A stretch of 64,000 bases of DNA. Source: Anodontia alba (Eukaryota > Mollusca > Bivalvia > Lucinida > Lucinidae). The notes beneath the pieces were generated by a model. That model saw only the letters and a program-made list of their open reading frames with translations, searched no databases and was not told where the DNA came from. Positions 55,245 through 63,237 of the stretch are shown here, piece by piece; positions within the stretch are counted from its first letter, which is position 1; every line of letters begins with the position of its first letter. Both the position numbers and the translations under genes were made by a program. Location of the stretch: contig OZ024830.1 in the NCBI GenBank assembly GCA_964016985.1, positions 18,934,387 to 18,998,386 on the forward strand. Reading direction: 5' to 3'.

Positions 55245-55620
55245 TCTCGTACTGCCCAGTCAATTCTGTTGAGGTCCTGTCGAGCCGGTCAGTTAACCCA
55301 CTTACACTTTTGTTGGATAGGCTTCCCAGTAAGCATTCTACATAAATCTATAGCGGGCCGTTATCGGGTAGCTGACGGGCCGATAACGGCCCGCTGGTAG
55401 ATTTATGTAGAATGCTAGCTGGGTTAGTACTTTAAGCGGTTGAGCAGTACTTGTGCACATACTTTCGCCTGTAAATGACAACTGTCCTTCTTGAATCGAA
55501 CGACCGTAGAAATGATTTCATTATGAATCTCCACAAAAGTTATGTGGTAGAGCTGGGATTCGAACTTGCGATCTCTAGCTCAGCAGTCAGACGCGCTATC
55601 GACTAAGCTATGAAGCGCCT
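55245..55620 (-). mobile_element. tRNA-type SINE with nested hairpin element
   Basis: Minus-strand head with box B GGATTCGAAC-like sequence (GTTCGAATCCCAGC) and the family tail region GCCCAGTCAATTCTGTTGAG. It is interrupted at 55328-55430 by a palindrome beginning CCCAGTAAGCATTCTACATA and ending mirrored in GCTAGCTGGG. Confidence 0.7.
55328..55430. repeat. About 100-bp palindromic element inside SINE
   Basis: Arms AGCATTCTACATAAATCTA then AGCGGGCCGTTATCGG, and their complements, around GTAGCTGACG. Comparison with uninterrupted SINE copies (GGCTTAGT) suggests duplication of TT only. Confidence 0.7.
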
Positions 55621-55724
55621 AGACTAGTTCCAGTCTCAAGTGACTAAATATTAATTCTTATAATCCTGTTAATACATCCACTAAAATAAGACTAAAATAA
55701 TATCATGATTATAACTCGGGGGAG

Positions 55725-56035
55725 GGGGTGGGTAACTTCTTATACATGGCAAAGTACGGATGTGCGTGCCGAATGGCCCCCTTTTTCAGCGCTGTCAGGT
55801 ACACATGTATATGATTAGCCCCCTTTTTTCAACAAAAAGTATATGACTGACCCGATTTTTCTTGATTCGTATGTGATAGGCCCCACTTTTCTGACATCCC
55901 GGTATATGCGTATATTTTTCGCTCAGAGATTTTTCGAGGCTGCTTGTTATCTTTGTATTCAATGAATTGACTGCTATATTTGTCTCACTACCACCAATGA
56001 AAGGGTATAAAATATCAGAGGCAGTATATGAATCT
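55725..56035 (+). repeat. CATATAC/GGGGCC repeat family, copy 1
   Basis: ATACATGGCAAAGTACGGAT, CCCCTTTTTCAGCGCTG, TATATGATTAGCCCCC, TATGTGATAGGCCCC and CGGTATATGCG. Imperfect units of about 40-45 bp. Function and class unknown. Confidence 0.6.
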
Positions 56036-56180
56036 CGTGTGTGTGTGTTGTGGGGGAGTGGGGGAGGGGGGATGGGGAAGGGGCGGGTATATATGGCATA
56101 GTACGGATGTACCGTGTCGAATGGCCCCCTTTTTCAGCGCTGCCAAATATATGATTAGCCCTTTTCTTTCAGCCAAAAGT

Positions 56181-57764
56181 ATACTGAAAGGAAAAAGAAA
56201 CGCAGGGTAGAGTCTTTTCCTTCTTATTTTAACCATTTTTTACGGTGTTAACTATAGCCATACACTTTTACAGATTGTCCTGTGAATGTGAACCGCGGGT
56301 ATACGAGTCTTTGGTCGATGTGCTATCTACCCAGTGTGTGAAATCATTCAACCGTGCACTACACAGTGCATTGCACGGACAATACGGAAAGCCAAAATTT
56401 CGTGCAAAACAAGCATGTTTAAACCTTCAGCACAATATTTCCTCACACCATTTGGTACACTTCAACGATACATAACGCTCTTCGATTCTTTTACCGATTT
56501 TTCTTTTCATTTTTACGCTACTTTGAACTTTTTTTCAATCATGGTACGATTGACTGATGTTCAGAGGGGTAGGGCAATTGCGTTGCTGATGTAGGGTCAG
56601 AGGCAACAGCATTTTGGGGTTAACGTCTCAACACTTGAACGTCTTGTTAGACGTTAAAGGGAGACAGGGCATTTAGCAGACCGACCGCGGTCTGGGCGTC
56701 CACGCGTGACGTCGCGACGTCAAGACAGGACAATCCGTCTGGCACATTTGCGGAATCGTCATCTCACTGCTACCGAAACTGCCCTTAATACAGTAGGTAT
56801 GCATAATCGACAAATTTCTCCGAAGACTGTTGGAAGTCGATTGCGTGAGATTGGTCTTCGAGCTCGTCGTTCATACGTTGGTCTGCCTCTGACCCAGGCA
56901 CGTAGGTTGCGTCGTATGGCGTAGTTGACGGCGCATGCGCCCAGGCTATTTCCGATGAGGCAGTGGAGACGAGTTCTTTTTACGGACGAGTCTAGGTTCA
57001 CTCTCTATCGCGCAGATGGTCGACGTCGTGTGTATCGACGTCGCGGAGAACGCTTTGCCGACGCCTGTGTTGTCGAACGGGATCGGTTTGGGGGTGGCTC
57101 CGTTATGGTCTCGGGAGGCCTTGCTCACGGGATAAAATCACAGTTGATTATTGTTGCGGGCAATATGACCGCAGTAAGGTATAGGGATGAGATCTTGCGT
57201 CCTGTTGCAGTCCCGCTTGTGCAACAACGTAATCTGATTCTGCAGCAGGACAATGCCCGACCACATGTTGCCCGAGTTTGTCAGGATTTCCTGGCAAACA
57301 ATAACATCGCACCACTAGCATGGCCACCGTACAGTCCAGATTTGACCCCAATAGAGCACATGTGGGATGAGCTGGACAGAAGGGTTAGGAAGTGCCGAAA
57401 TCCCCCCGCAACTCTCGCACAACTAAGGAATGCGTTGATCGATGAATGGCATAACATCCCGATGCGAACTGTCAATGCTTTGGTTAACTCTATCCAAAGG
57501 AGAATTAGGGCAGCAACGGCAGCAAGAGGGGGCACACCCGATATTGATTTTCAGTTTGATTTTGATTTCAAGATTTGTGGGGTAGCTACCAATGAACTTC
57601 AATAACTCGAGACTTGTTGATCACAAACCAATGAAATTTGGAACTTTTGTTCCATACATGTACCGTTTTGTAATGATAGTAAAATATTTAACAAACTTTT
57701 TCAAACTTGAATGAAATGTAGGAATAAAATTTACCCTGCGTTTCTTTTTCCTTTCAGTCTATAT
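56181..57764 (+). mobile_element. Tc1-like DNA transposon
   Basis: Inverted ends ACTGAAAGGAAAAAGAAACG and CAGGGTA at the left (from 56183) are mirrored at 57733-57758 without mismatch. TA borders fit TA target duplication. Comparison with copy 1 of the host repeat (AAAAGTATATGACTGACCC) gives the empty site. Near-identical ends suggest fairly recent insertion, but the transposase carries stops. Confidence 0.85.
56541..57605 (+). pseudogene. Tc1-like transposase with three in-frame stops
   Basis: The frame opens at ATG 56541 (MVRLTDVQRGRAIALLM) and is continuous to TAA 57603-57605 apart from stops TAG 56592, TAA 56655 and TAG 56922; no frameshift is needed. An N-terminal helix-turn-helix region is followed by DRPRSGRP. 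The catalytic core has FTDESRF, LQQDNARPHVARVCQDFL and WPPYSPDLTPIEHMWDELD, giving D,D34E with 34 residues between the second Asp and the Glu. The full length of about 354 codons fits Tc1. The intact 3' frame from 56925 retains all catalytic residues. The stops lie only in the N-terminal 128 codons. Confidence 0.9.
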
Positions 57765-58290
57765 GATTGACCCTACTTTTCTGAATTGGTATATGAAATG
57801 CCCCACTTTTCTGAGGCTGTTTGTTCTGCGATATTTGTCTAACTACTAGCAATAAATGAGCACAAAAATCAAAGGGCAGTATACTATGATGAATGGGCCA
57901 ACATTTCAGATGATCAAGTATACGAATGGGTCCGTTTTTTCAAAGGTCAGGTATATGAGGTAGGTTTCGAAATTCTGGCTCGCACACCCGTACCACAATT
58001 ACCCCCCAAGTTACCCACCCCCTCTCCCCCGAAGGCTTGTCACTAGAAGTCACTATCAGAAAGAAAAGTTTAGTTTCATTGATTCTGTAAGTACTTATTG
58101 TATGTTTATGCAGTCATTGTTTAATTCAATAGACGTATGCCAGCCTATGTGCGCCCTGCAATGAACTTGTGATGAACTTATCTGATAACTGGGGCGTAAA
58201 ATATTTTCGATATAACTCGCAATGTGTATACACACAATTAAGACAATTTAGCAACATCATTGCCGGATAGTGGGAAAACCATCGTCACAG

Positions 58291-58555
58291 ATGTGGAATA
58301 CATTAACCGGAACATTGTCATATATTTGGCCTGACGTTTGGTATTGGCAATGTGTGTCATATATACTATATCCCGCAATAATCGCGTTTTCGATCGTGCC
58401 CTTGTTTCTCATAGGGTATTTTACATATGCAGCTATTTATGTACATTTGTATCGATATATGCGTGGGCGAAGGAAAACATCTGAAGATGATTTTTGGCAT
58501 GATGCTGGGACTAGAATTTTATCATTTTGGAGAGTATACGCAAGAATTTGGCATG
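58291..58555 (+). CDS. TMEM68-like acyltransferase, first coding exon
   Basis: From ATG 58291 (MWNTLTGTLSYIWPDVWYW) the exon encodes a hydrophobic hairpin-like stretch (ILYPAIIAFSIVPLFLIGYF, TYAAIYVHLY), then a basic RYMRGRRK, then DDFWHDAGTRILSFWRVYAR and IWHG. It ends at donor GTGAGT (58556) after one base of the Gly codon. The pattern of membrane segment, YKRK-like basic turn, W-DGAR-like and WHG matches the N-terminus of TMEM68, an ER-associated acyltransferase related to glycerolipid acyltransferases. The HX4D catalytic box would be in the next exon, which was not found before 64000. A stop at 58249-58251 precedes the frame, so ATG 58291 is the likely start. Confidence 0.75.
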
Positions 58556-58574
58556 GTGAGTCAATTTCCTGTAT

Positions 58575-58770
58575 TTATTCTAAGTATTCGGACAGACAGA
58601 TCTGAGCAAACAGTGTAGATCCTGCAGAACGCGGCGTCTGATCAGGGTCTACACTGTTTGCCAACCATCCAGCAGTTTTAGACACACCAAGAGGTAGTAA
58701 AATGGGCTTCAAATTTTGGACCTGCGTGGTTAGAAGTCGAAGTGTCTGAATGCCTTAGGCTAAATACGAT
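58575..58770. repeat. MITE family B at TMEM68-like donor
   Basis: TTTATTCTAAGTATTCGGAC left, core-1 hairpin at about 58608-58661 lacking part of its left arm, right end CTGAATGCCTTAGGCTAAAT. It starts about 20 bp into the intron. Confidence 0.6.
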
Positions 58771-58914
58771 TTTCAAAAAAAAAAAAAAGGCTGGGCCACG
58801 GAAAAGCAAACTTGTAGCAACTGCGAATCTATGCAGACTAATCCTAGTCTTCGTCGTTCTCTTGTTGAGATAATTGTTCATGCAAACAGAGAAGAATAGT
58901 CGAACTTCTGCCTG

Positions 58915-59419
58915 TATGATGTTCACCCCCTTAAATCCCACTTTTATATAGTAAAATCGCGGTTTACAGGGGAATACAGTATTTTTCCTATTTCTGCTCA
59001 AAAACATAGATTGTAGGTACTCCTTAGAACCGCCTCGCCGAGGCCGTTCTAACGAGTACCCACAATCTATGTTTTGATCAGAAATATGGAAAATATCAGG
59101 GCCCAGTTGTTCAAAGCTAACAACGTCGTTAGTTAACGATTCGTTAAAATTTAAATCAAGTGATACGCAAATATGCTGAAATTTTTTGCTGAAAAAATGT
59201 GAGTAGCTTTTGCAGTGCAAAAGCTACTCACATTTTTTCAGCAAAAAATATCAGAATATTGTGTATTGAATCTGCTAAAACAGTCAATGAAATGACCCTT
59301 AACGAGCTCGTTAAGCTAACGACGCTTTGAACAACTGTGCCCAGAATTTTTATCAGAAAATTTTCAGTTTTTGGTGGTAATTTTTTTCAGTATATTTGAA
59401 TAGGCTTGTCTTCGTAATG
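58915..59419. repeat. MITE family H copy split by a CAG-type MITE
   Basis: Left part: CCCACTTTTATATAGTAAAA and the core-2 hairpin GTTCTAACGAGTACCCACAA to 59098. Right part 59342-59419 (CAGAATTTTTATC to AGGCTTGTCTTCGTAAT). Uninterrupted relatives read ATATCAGAATTTTTATC across the junction. Confidence 0.75.
59099..59341. repeat. GGCCCAGTTGTTCAAAGC MITE inserted in MITE family H
   Basis: GGCCCAGTTGTTCAAAGC left, GCTTTGAACAACTGTGCC right, CAG on both sides. The central hairpin GCTGAAAAAATGTGAGTAGC is nearly perfect. TTAGTTAACGA and AACGAGCTCGTTAAG are internal. Confidence 0.8.
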
Positions 59420-60340
59420 TATACTCAAAGCTAATAAAAAGTATACAGTGTATAGTTTTGAGTACCGGCACGTGTTGTACTTTTTTCGTTAAAATGTTTT
59501 CATGGTCATTTTTGTCAAACGTCTTGTCTTTGAAAGTCACAAAGGTAATTCTTTCGCAGGCATACATTATGGAGACATAAGCCCTTTATTAAAAGCATCA
59601 TTTCCAGTCATTAGTCGCTTTGTATAAAACAAATGTCATTTTTACTTTTCATAAATGTCTTGCACAAATGTCTGTGCGTAAAACCACAACGTTATTTAAT
59701 TCGAAATTCCCATCAAATGACGTCAAGCTGAATTTGAATTTCTTCCCATCTCAAATTATCTTCCTTTGAATGAAAAAATATAGTCTATATCTGAAGTGGC
59801 GTTGATGTTTTCATTTGAATTTTTCGAAAAAAAAGTGTTGCTTGGCTTAACCTCCTTGTACCACATACAGATGAAATCTCCCCAAACCGTTCATTTAACA
59901 GAAAAATGTCAATTAATGTCCCGTAGAAATTCAGTGCATTCCGTCAGAAGAGGAACGAAAATGTCAAAAACGTCATGTCCTTGGTATAGAAATTTGACAG
60001 TGTACTCTATTATGCATTTGAAGTTGAAAAATGTCCTTACAGCATTTTTATCCTTCTATCGACTGAATACAATACAAATGCATAAATGTAAGTTTCTTTG
60101 TCCAAAATGCACTTTTAAAGGGAAGCTACTCATAAGCAAATGTTGATATAGACCCCTTATTCGTTTCCGTAAATTTCATTTCCGTGCTCTTTGATAGAAT
60201 TCCTGGAAATTGTTGCAAATTATGCGTCAATGATTGTTCTTAACTGTAATATCAACGATTAATGTACATATGTAAAAGTCCGGTGACAAATCGAAAAAAA
60301 AATAGTTGCCTGAAATCTTATTTTTGCCTCTCAGTATATT
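59420..60340. other. No recognised gene
   Basis: The frame at 59796-60146 has a short C-x-x-C pair (CPKC) but no domain that I recognise. There is no clear repeat. It lies in the presumed first intron of the TMEM68-like gene. Confidence 0.4.
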
Positions 60341-60344
60341 ATAG

Positions 60345-60521
60345 AAACAACAAGAGCACCGAAAAGCAGGACAGTACACACCCGTAGGGTACCCCATCTA
60401 TCTACGGGTACCCCGTCTGTATAGCTGGACAAGGGCGTAAAATATGTGGACTTTTACAAATGTACGCATGTTATGTTGGCAGTTGAGAAAGAGAGAGCAA
60501 ATATATTTTGTTGTTGTTTTT

Positions 60522-60557
<36 letters not shown>

Positions 60558-60950
60558 TGTTGTTGTTGTTGTTTTTTGTTTGTTTGTTTTTTTGTACGCA
60601 ACACACCCTCTTAACCTCACACATATTGCTGTAAAGTGTCATCAAGATATTCTATATTGTAACCTACTAATGGTACGCATAAGATCAGTCGAAAATTTGC
60701 TATTAATGCTATTAAGTTTCATCAAGATTTTCCATATAGTCACCTAGTTATGACACGCATATAAATAGTACGGGAAAAAACTAATCAAAGGAAAGCAACT
60801 CCGAAACTGAGAAAGAACAATCTTTTTTGAATATGACACACTGTTTAAACCTCATGCACATTACTATAAAGTTCCATCAAGATATTCCATGCGATTTCCT
60901 AGTTATGGAGTGGTGTACTACTGCTATACATTGAACAAAGGGCTTGTAAT
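60345..60950 (+). mobile_element. Tandem-repeat element fragment with GTT microsatellite
   Basis: Starts CAACAAGAGCACCG like the element at 6558. Units carry TAAAGTGTCATCAAGATATT, ATTAAGTTTCATCAAGATTT and AAAGTTCCATCAAGATATTC. A (GTT)n run occupies 60509-60593. The short frames there translate the microsatellite only. Confidence 0.55.
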
Positions 60951-61184
60951 AGTTCAGCTTTTTCTTATAAATTTATCTTATCATTATTGTATCTTCATAA
61001 ATGTGTGTTTAGGATTGCGAACTGTCCAGGCTGTCCATACATTGGATAATACTAACTAACAAGGTTTTGACAAATAGAAAGGTGTCGTCTGGACATATGA
61101 CAGTTAGAAAGATTTCGTCTGGACAGCCGAAGACACGTCAACAAACCTGAGTTTAATTGATTGCAGCTTCCGTAATTGATCAGG

Positions 61185-61192
61185 TATAAATA
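61185..61192 (+). promoter_or_regulatory. Probable TATA box of the LTR
   Basis: TATAAATA lies 30 bp upstream of the start of the 65-bp repeat at 61215, a spacing that fits a transcription start there. Confidence 0.5.
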
Positions 61193-61214
61193 TCTACTTG
61201 TGATAGGCAACGAA

Positions 61215-61279
61215 ACATATTCGGACGCCTATTACAAATAGATACACTACAATTACGGAGACTTTCTCTCATTTAACAG
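61215..61279 (+). repeat. 65-bp direct repeat, copy 1
   Basis: Begins ACATATTCGGACGCCTATTA and ends TCTCTCATTTAACAG. Followed directly by GTTAGTG. Confidence 0.9.
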
Positions 61280-61973
61280 GTTAGTGAAAATTTATTATTT
61301 TCATTTTAATTTATTCTCAAGTGAATTTGCTCGTAGTCTATAAATGATTTTAGGTTAATTCAGTTATGAGACTTTCTCTTTAAAATTAGTTATATTTCGC
61401 TGGTTAACTAACTAACTAGCGAATTAACTAACTAACTAACTAAATAAATAAATAAATGCAGTGTCAAATTTACACTGCGATAGTTTACTTACTTTATTCA
61501 GAATCATGTACGGCAGTCTTAAGAGGCAACAATAAAATAAAGTTTCAGTTTTTGTTTACGCTAAAAGAACGCGGCTATGTTTAAATGTTTTCATCTGTTT
61601 ATTGTTAGGAAGTTCTGTTTATATACTTTAGCAATTTAAAAAAAAACGCAGCCTTATAGCTCTTTCTGCCGCGGCCTCATTCGCATCCTTTATAATCATA
61701 TATACTTAATTTTAAAGAGTTGAGTATATATCGAGCGGTCTTCTTTTCGAGTATTTCATAGCTAAAAAATAAATAAATAAATAAAAAATAATTCTATATT
61801 CTATGTATTGACTTTACATTACGCACATAAAACTTAGATTATAACCAGAAAAGCCGCTCATAAAATAACTTTATTATTTCTATGGATACGAGCTGCATAT
61901 CACATTTATGTTGTTGTAACTATTTCTTTTGTTGTTTCATTTTGTTGTTACATGTTGTAAAAAAAAAAAAAAA
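61280..61973. other. 694-bp insert with 3' poly-A between 65-bp repeats
   Basis: Opens GTTAGTGAAAATTT and ends TTGTTGTAAAAAAAA (A run). It contains AACTAACTAACTAA and AAATAAATAAATAAAT microsatellites and no gene. It is either a retroposed fragment with a long target duplication or an intron-like insertion; see findings. Confidence 0.65.
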
Positions 61974-62038
61974 ACATATTCGGACGCCTATTACAAATAG
62001 ATACACTACAATTACGGAGACTTTCTCTCATTTAACAG
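61974..62038 (+). repeat. 65-bp direct repeat, copy 2
   Basis: Identical at all 65 positions to 61215-61279. Its last bases, pyrimidine-rich and ending AACAG, precede ACAGACGAAAG, the continuing leader. Confidence 0.9.
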
Positions 62039-62148
62039 ACAGACGAAAGTAATCCCCTGCCGGTCCTCAAACTTCAAGCGAGTTACTTTCCCCAAACAAA
62101 ACAGACTACGCTTAAGAGCGGGATTACAGTTGGTGGAGAAAGGGTTCT

Positions 62149-63237
62149 ATGCTCCAAGTCGTTACAAGGGCGCAAGCCGCAAGGAACGCAATTACTTCGA
62201 CCGTAACTACAGAGACTGCAGCATCAGTCATGGCCGAAGGTAGGCACTTTGATTTTTCACTTTGCCCAGATTTTCAACCTCGGGTAACCGACCCCGAGGA
62301 CTGGTTGTCTAAATTTGACACTTTTACAGACATATACGGTATAAACGAAGAAAATAAATTGAAATGCCTGACCTTGAAACTTCAAGGTCCAGTTTATGAC
62401 TGGCTAAAAAGCCTTCCAGATGGACAAAAAGATACATGGGCACATTTCTGCACAGCCTTTAGGGCCCGATGGGTTGATAAGGCAAATAATTGGTCAAAAG
62501 TCGGCCAAATTTTTCACTTGAAACAAGACAGAAATCAAGATGTACGGGAATTTATTACAAATGCACAGCAATTGGCTGCAAAAGTTGACCTTCCTGAAAC
62601 ACAGCTTATTCAGGCATTATTAAATGGCATCAAACCAAAACTTAGGCCAGAAATACAGAGGTCAAACCCTAAAAATTTACAAGATTTTATTAAAGCTGCT
62701 ACTATAGCACAAACCGCATATGCAGATTCAGAAGATCCCCAAGCCCCTGCCGTTGAAACTTTTATTACCGCCCTTGAGCCATATTTGAAAAAGCAAATTA
62801 ACGAAATTACTGAAAACTTAGAAAAGAAAATAAGCTCAATTTCAGTGTCTGCAGTTTCCCCACAAAATTACACAAAACACAATAATTCACATAAAAACCC
62901 AAGAAATCAAGCACCAAGGCCACAGCCGTCAAACAATTCGCATCCGAACTCGTCATACAATAGACAGTTCCAACCAAGAAATCAGCAAATACAGTTTATA
63001 CCTAGACCAACCCATCCTTTCCAACCTCATAACCAAAATACTACTAGGACGTTTAATGCACAATCTTGGCAACAGTCGCGACCAAAAATGCAAAGACAAA
63101 CTTATAATTTATGCCGTAGTTGTAATGCATCTGATCACCGGCGGCAAGACTGTCCTAATAGATATTCCATATGCACCTTTTGTGGATACCAAGGGCACAT
63201 AGAAATTGCCTGTGGCAAGAAGCTAAATGCCCAATAG
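62149..63237 (+). CDS. LTR retrotransposon Gag polyprotein
   Basis: A 362-codon frame starts at ATG 62149, about 20 bp after the primer-binding-like site. Residues of about 25-200 form a retrotransposon gag capsid region (FDFSLCPDFQP, DPEDWLSKFDTF, LKLQGPVYDWLKSL, then LKQDRNQDVREFI and IQALLNGIKPKLRPEI). A Pro/Asn/Gln-rich linker of about 245-310 follows. Two zinc knuckles close the protein, CRSCNASDHRRQDC (residues 322-335) and CTFCGYQGHIEIAC (342-355), both CX2CX4HX4C. They would bind the element's RNA during particle assembly. The frame ends with TAG at 63235-63237, and the pol frame continues in the same phase. A second in-frame ATG lies at 62230. The intact frame suggests a young copy. 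Confidence 0.9.
   Translation: MLQVVTRAQAARNAITSTVTTETAASVMAEGRHFDFSLCPDFQPRVTDPEDWLSKFDTFTDIYGINEENKLKCLTLKLQGPVYDWLKSLPDGQKDTWAHFCTAFRARWVDKANNWSKVGQIFHLKQDRNQDVREFITNAQQLAAKVDLPETQLIQALLNGIKPKLRPEIQRSNPKNLQDFIKAATIAQTAYADSEDPQAPAVETFITALEPYLKKQINEITENLEKKISSISVSAVSPQNYTKHNNSHKNPRNQAPRPQPSNNSHPNSSYNRQFQPRNQQIQFIPRPTHPFQPHNQNTTRTFNAQSWQQSRPKMQRQTYNLCRSCNASDHRRQDCPNRYSICTFCGYQGHIEIACGKKLNAQ

Larger units (their letters stand above)
56040..58030 (+). repeat. CATATAC/GGGGCC repeat family, copy 2, split by Tc1 element
   Basis: The left part (56040-56182) matches 55725-55840. The right part (57759-58030) continues with TATATGATTGACCC and GGTATATGAAATGCCCCAC and ends in GTACCACAATTACCCCCC. The Tc1-like element sits between the parts. 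Confidence 0.6.

Noticed and set aside
58270..58290. GTG at 58270 as the start of the TMEM68-like protein
   Set aside because: Nuclear genes rarely start at GTG, and an in-frame ATG follows at 58291.
60446..60747. Frames rich in Val, Cys or Asn
   Set aside because: They translate the GTT microsatellite.
61280..61973. Insert as the body of a normal LTR
   Set aside because: The poly-A at its 3' edge and the exact 65-bp repeats on both sides fit an insertion better, although without the second LTR this is not final.
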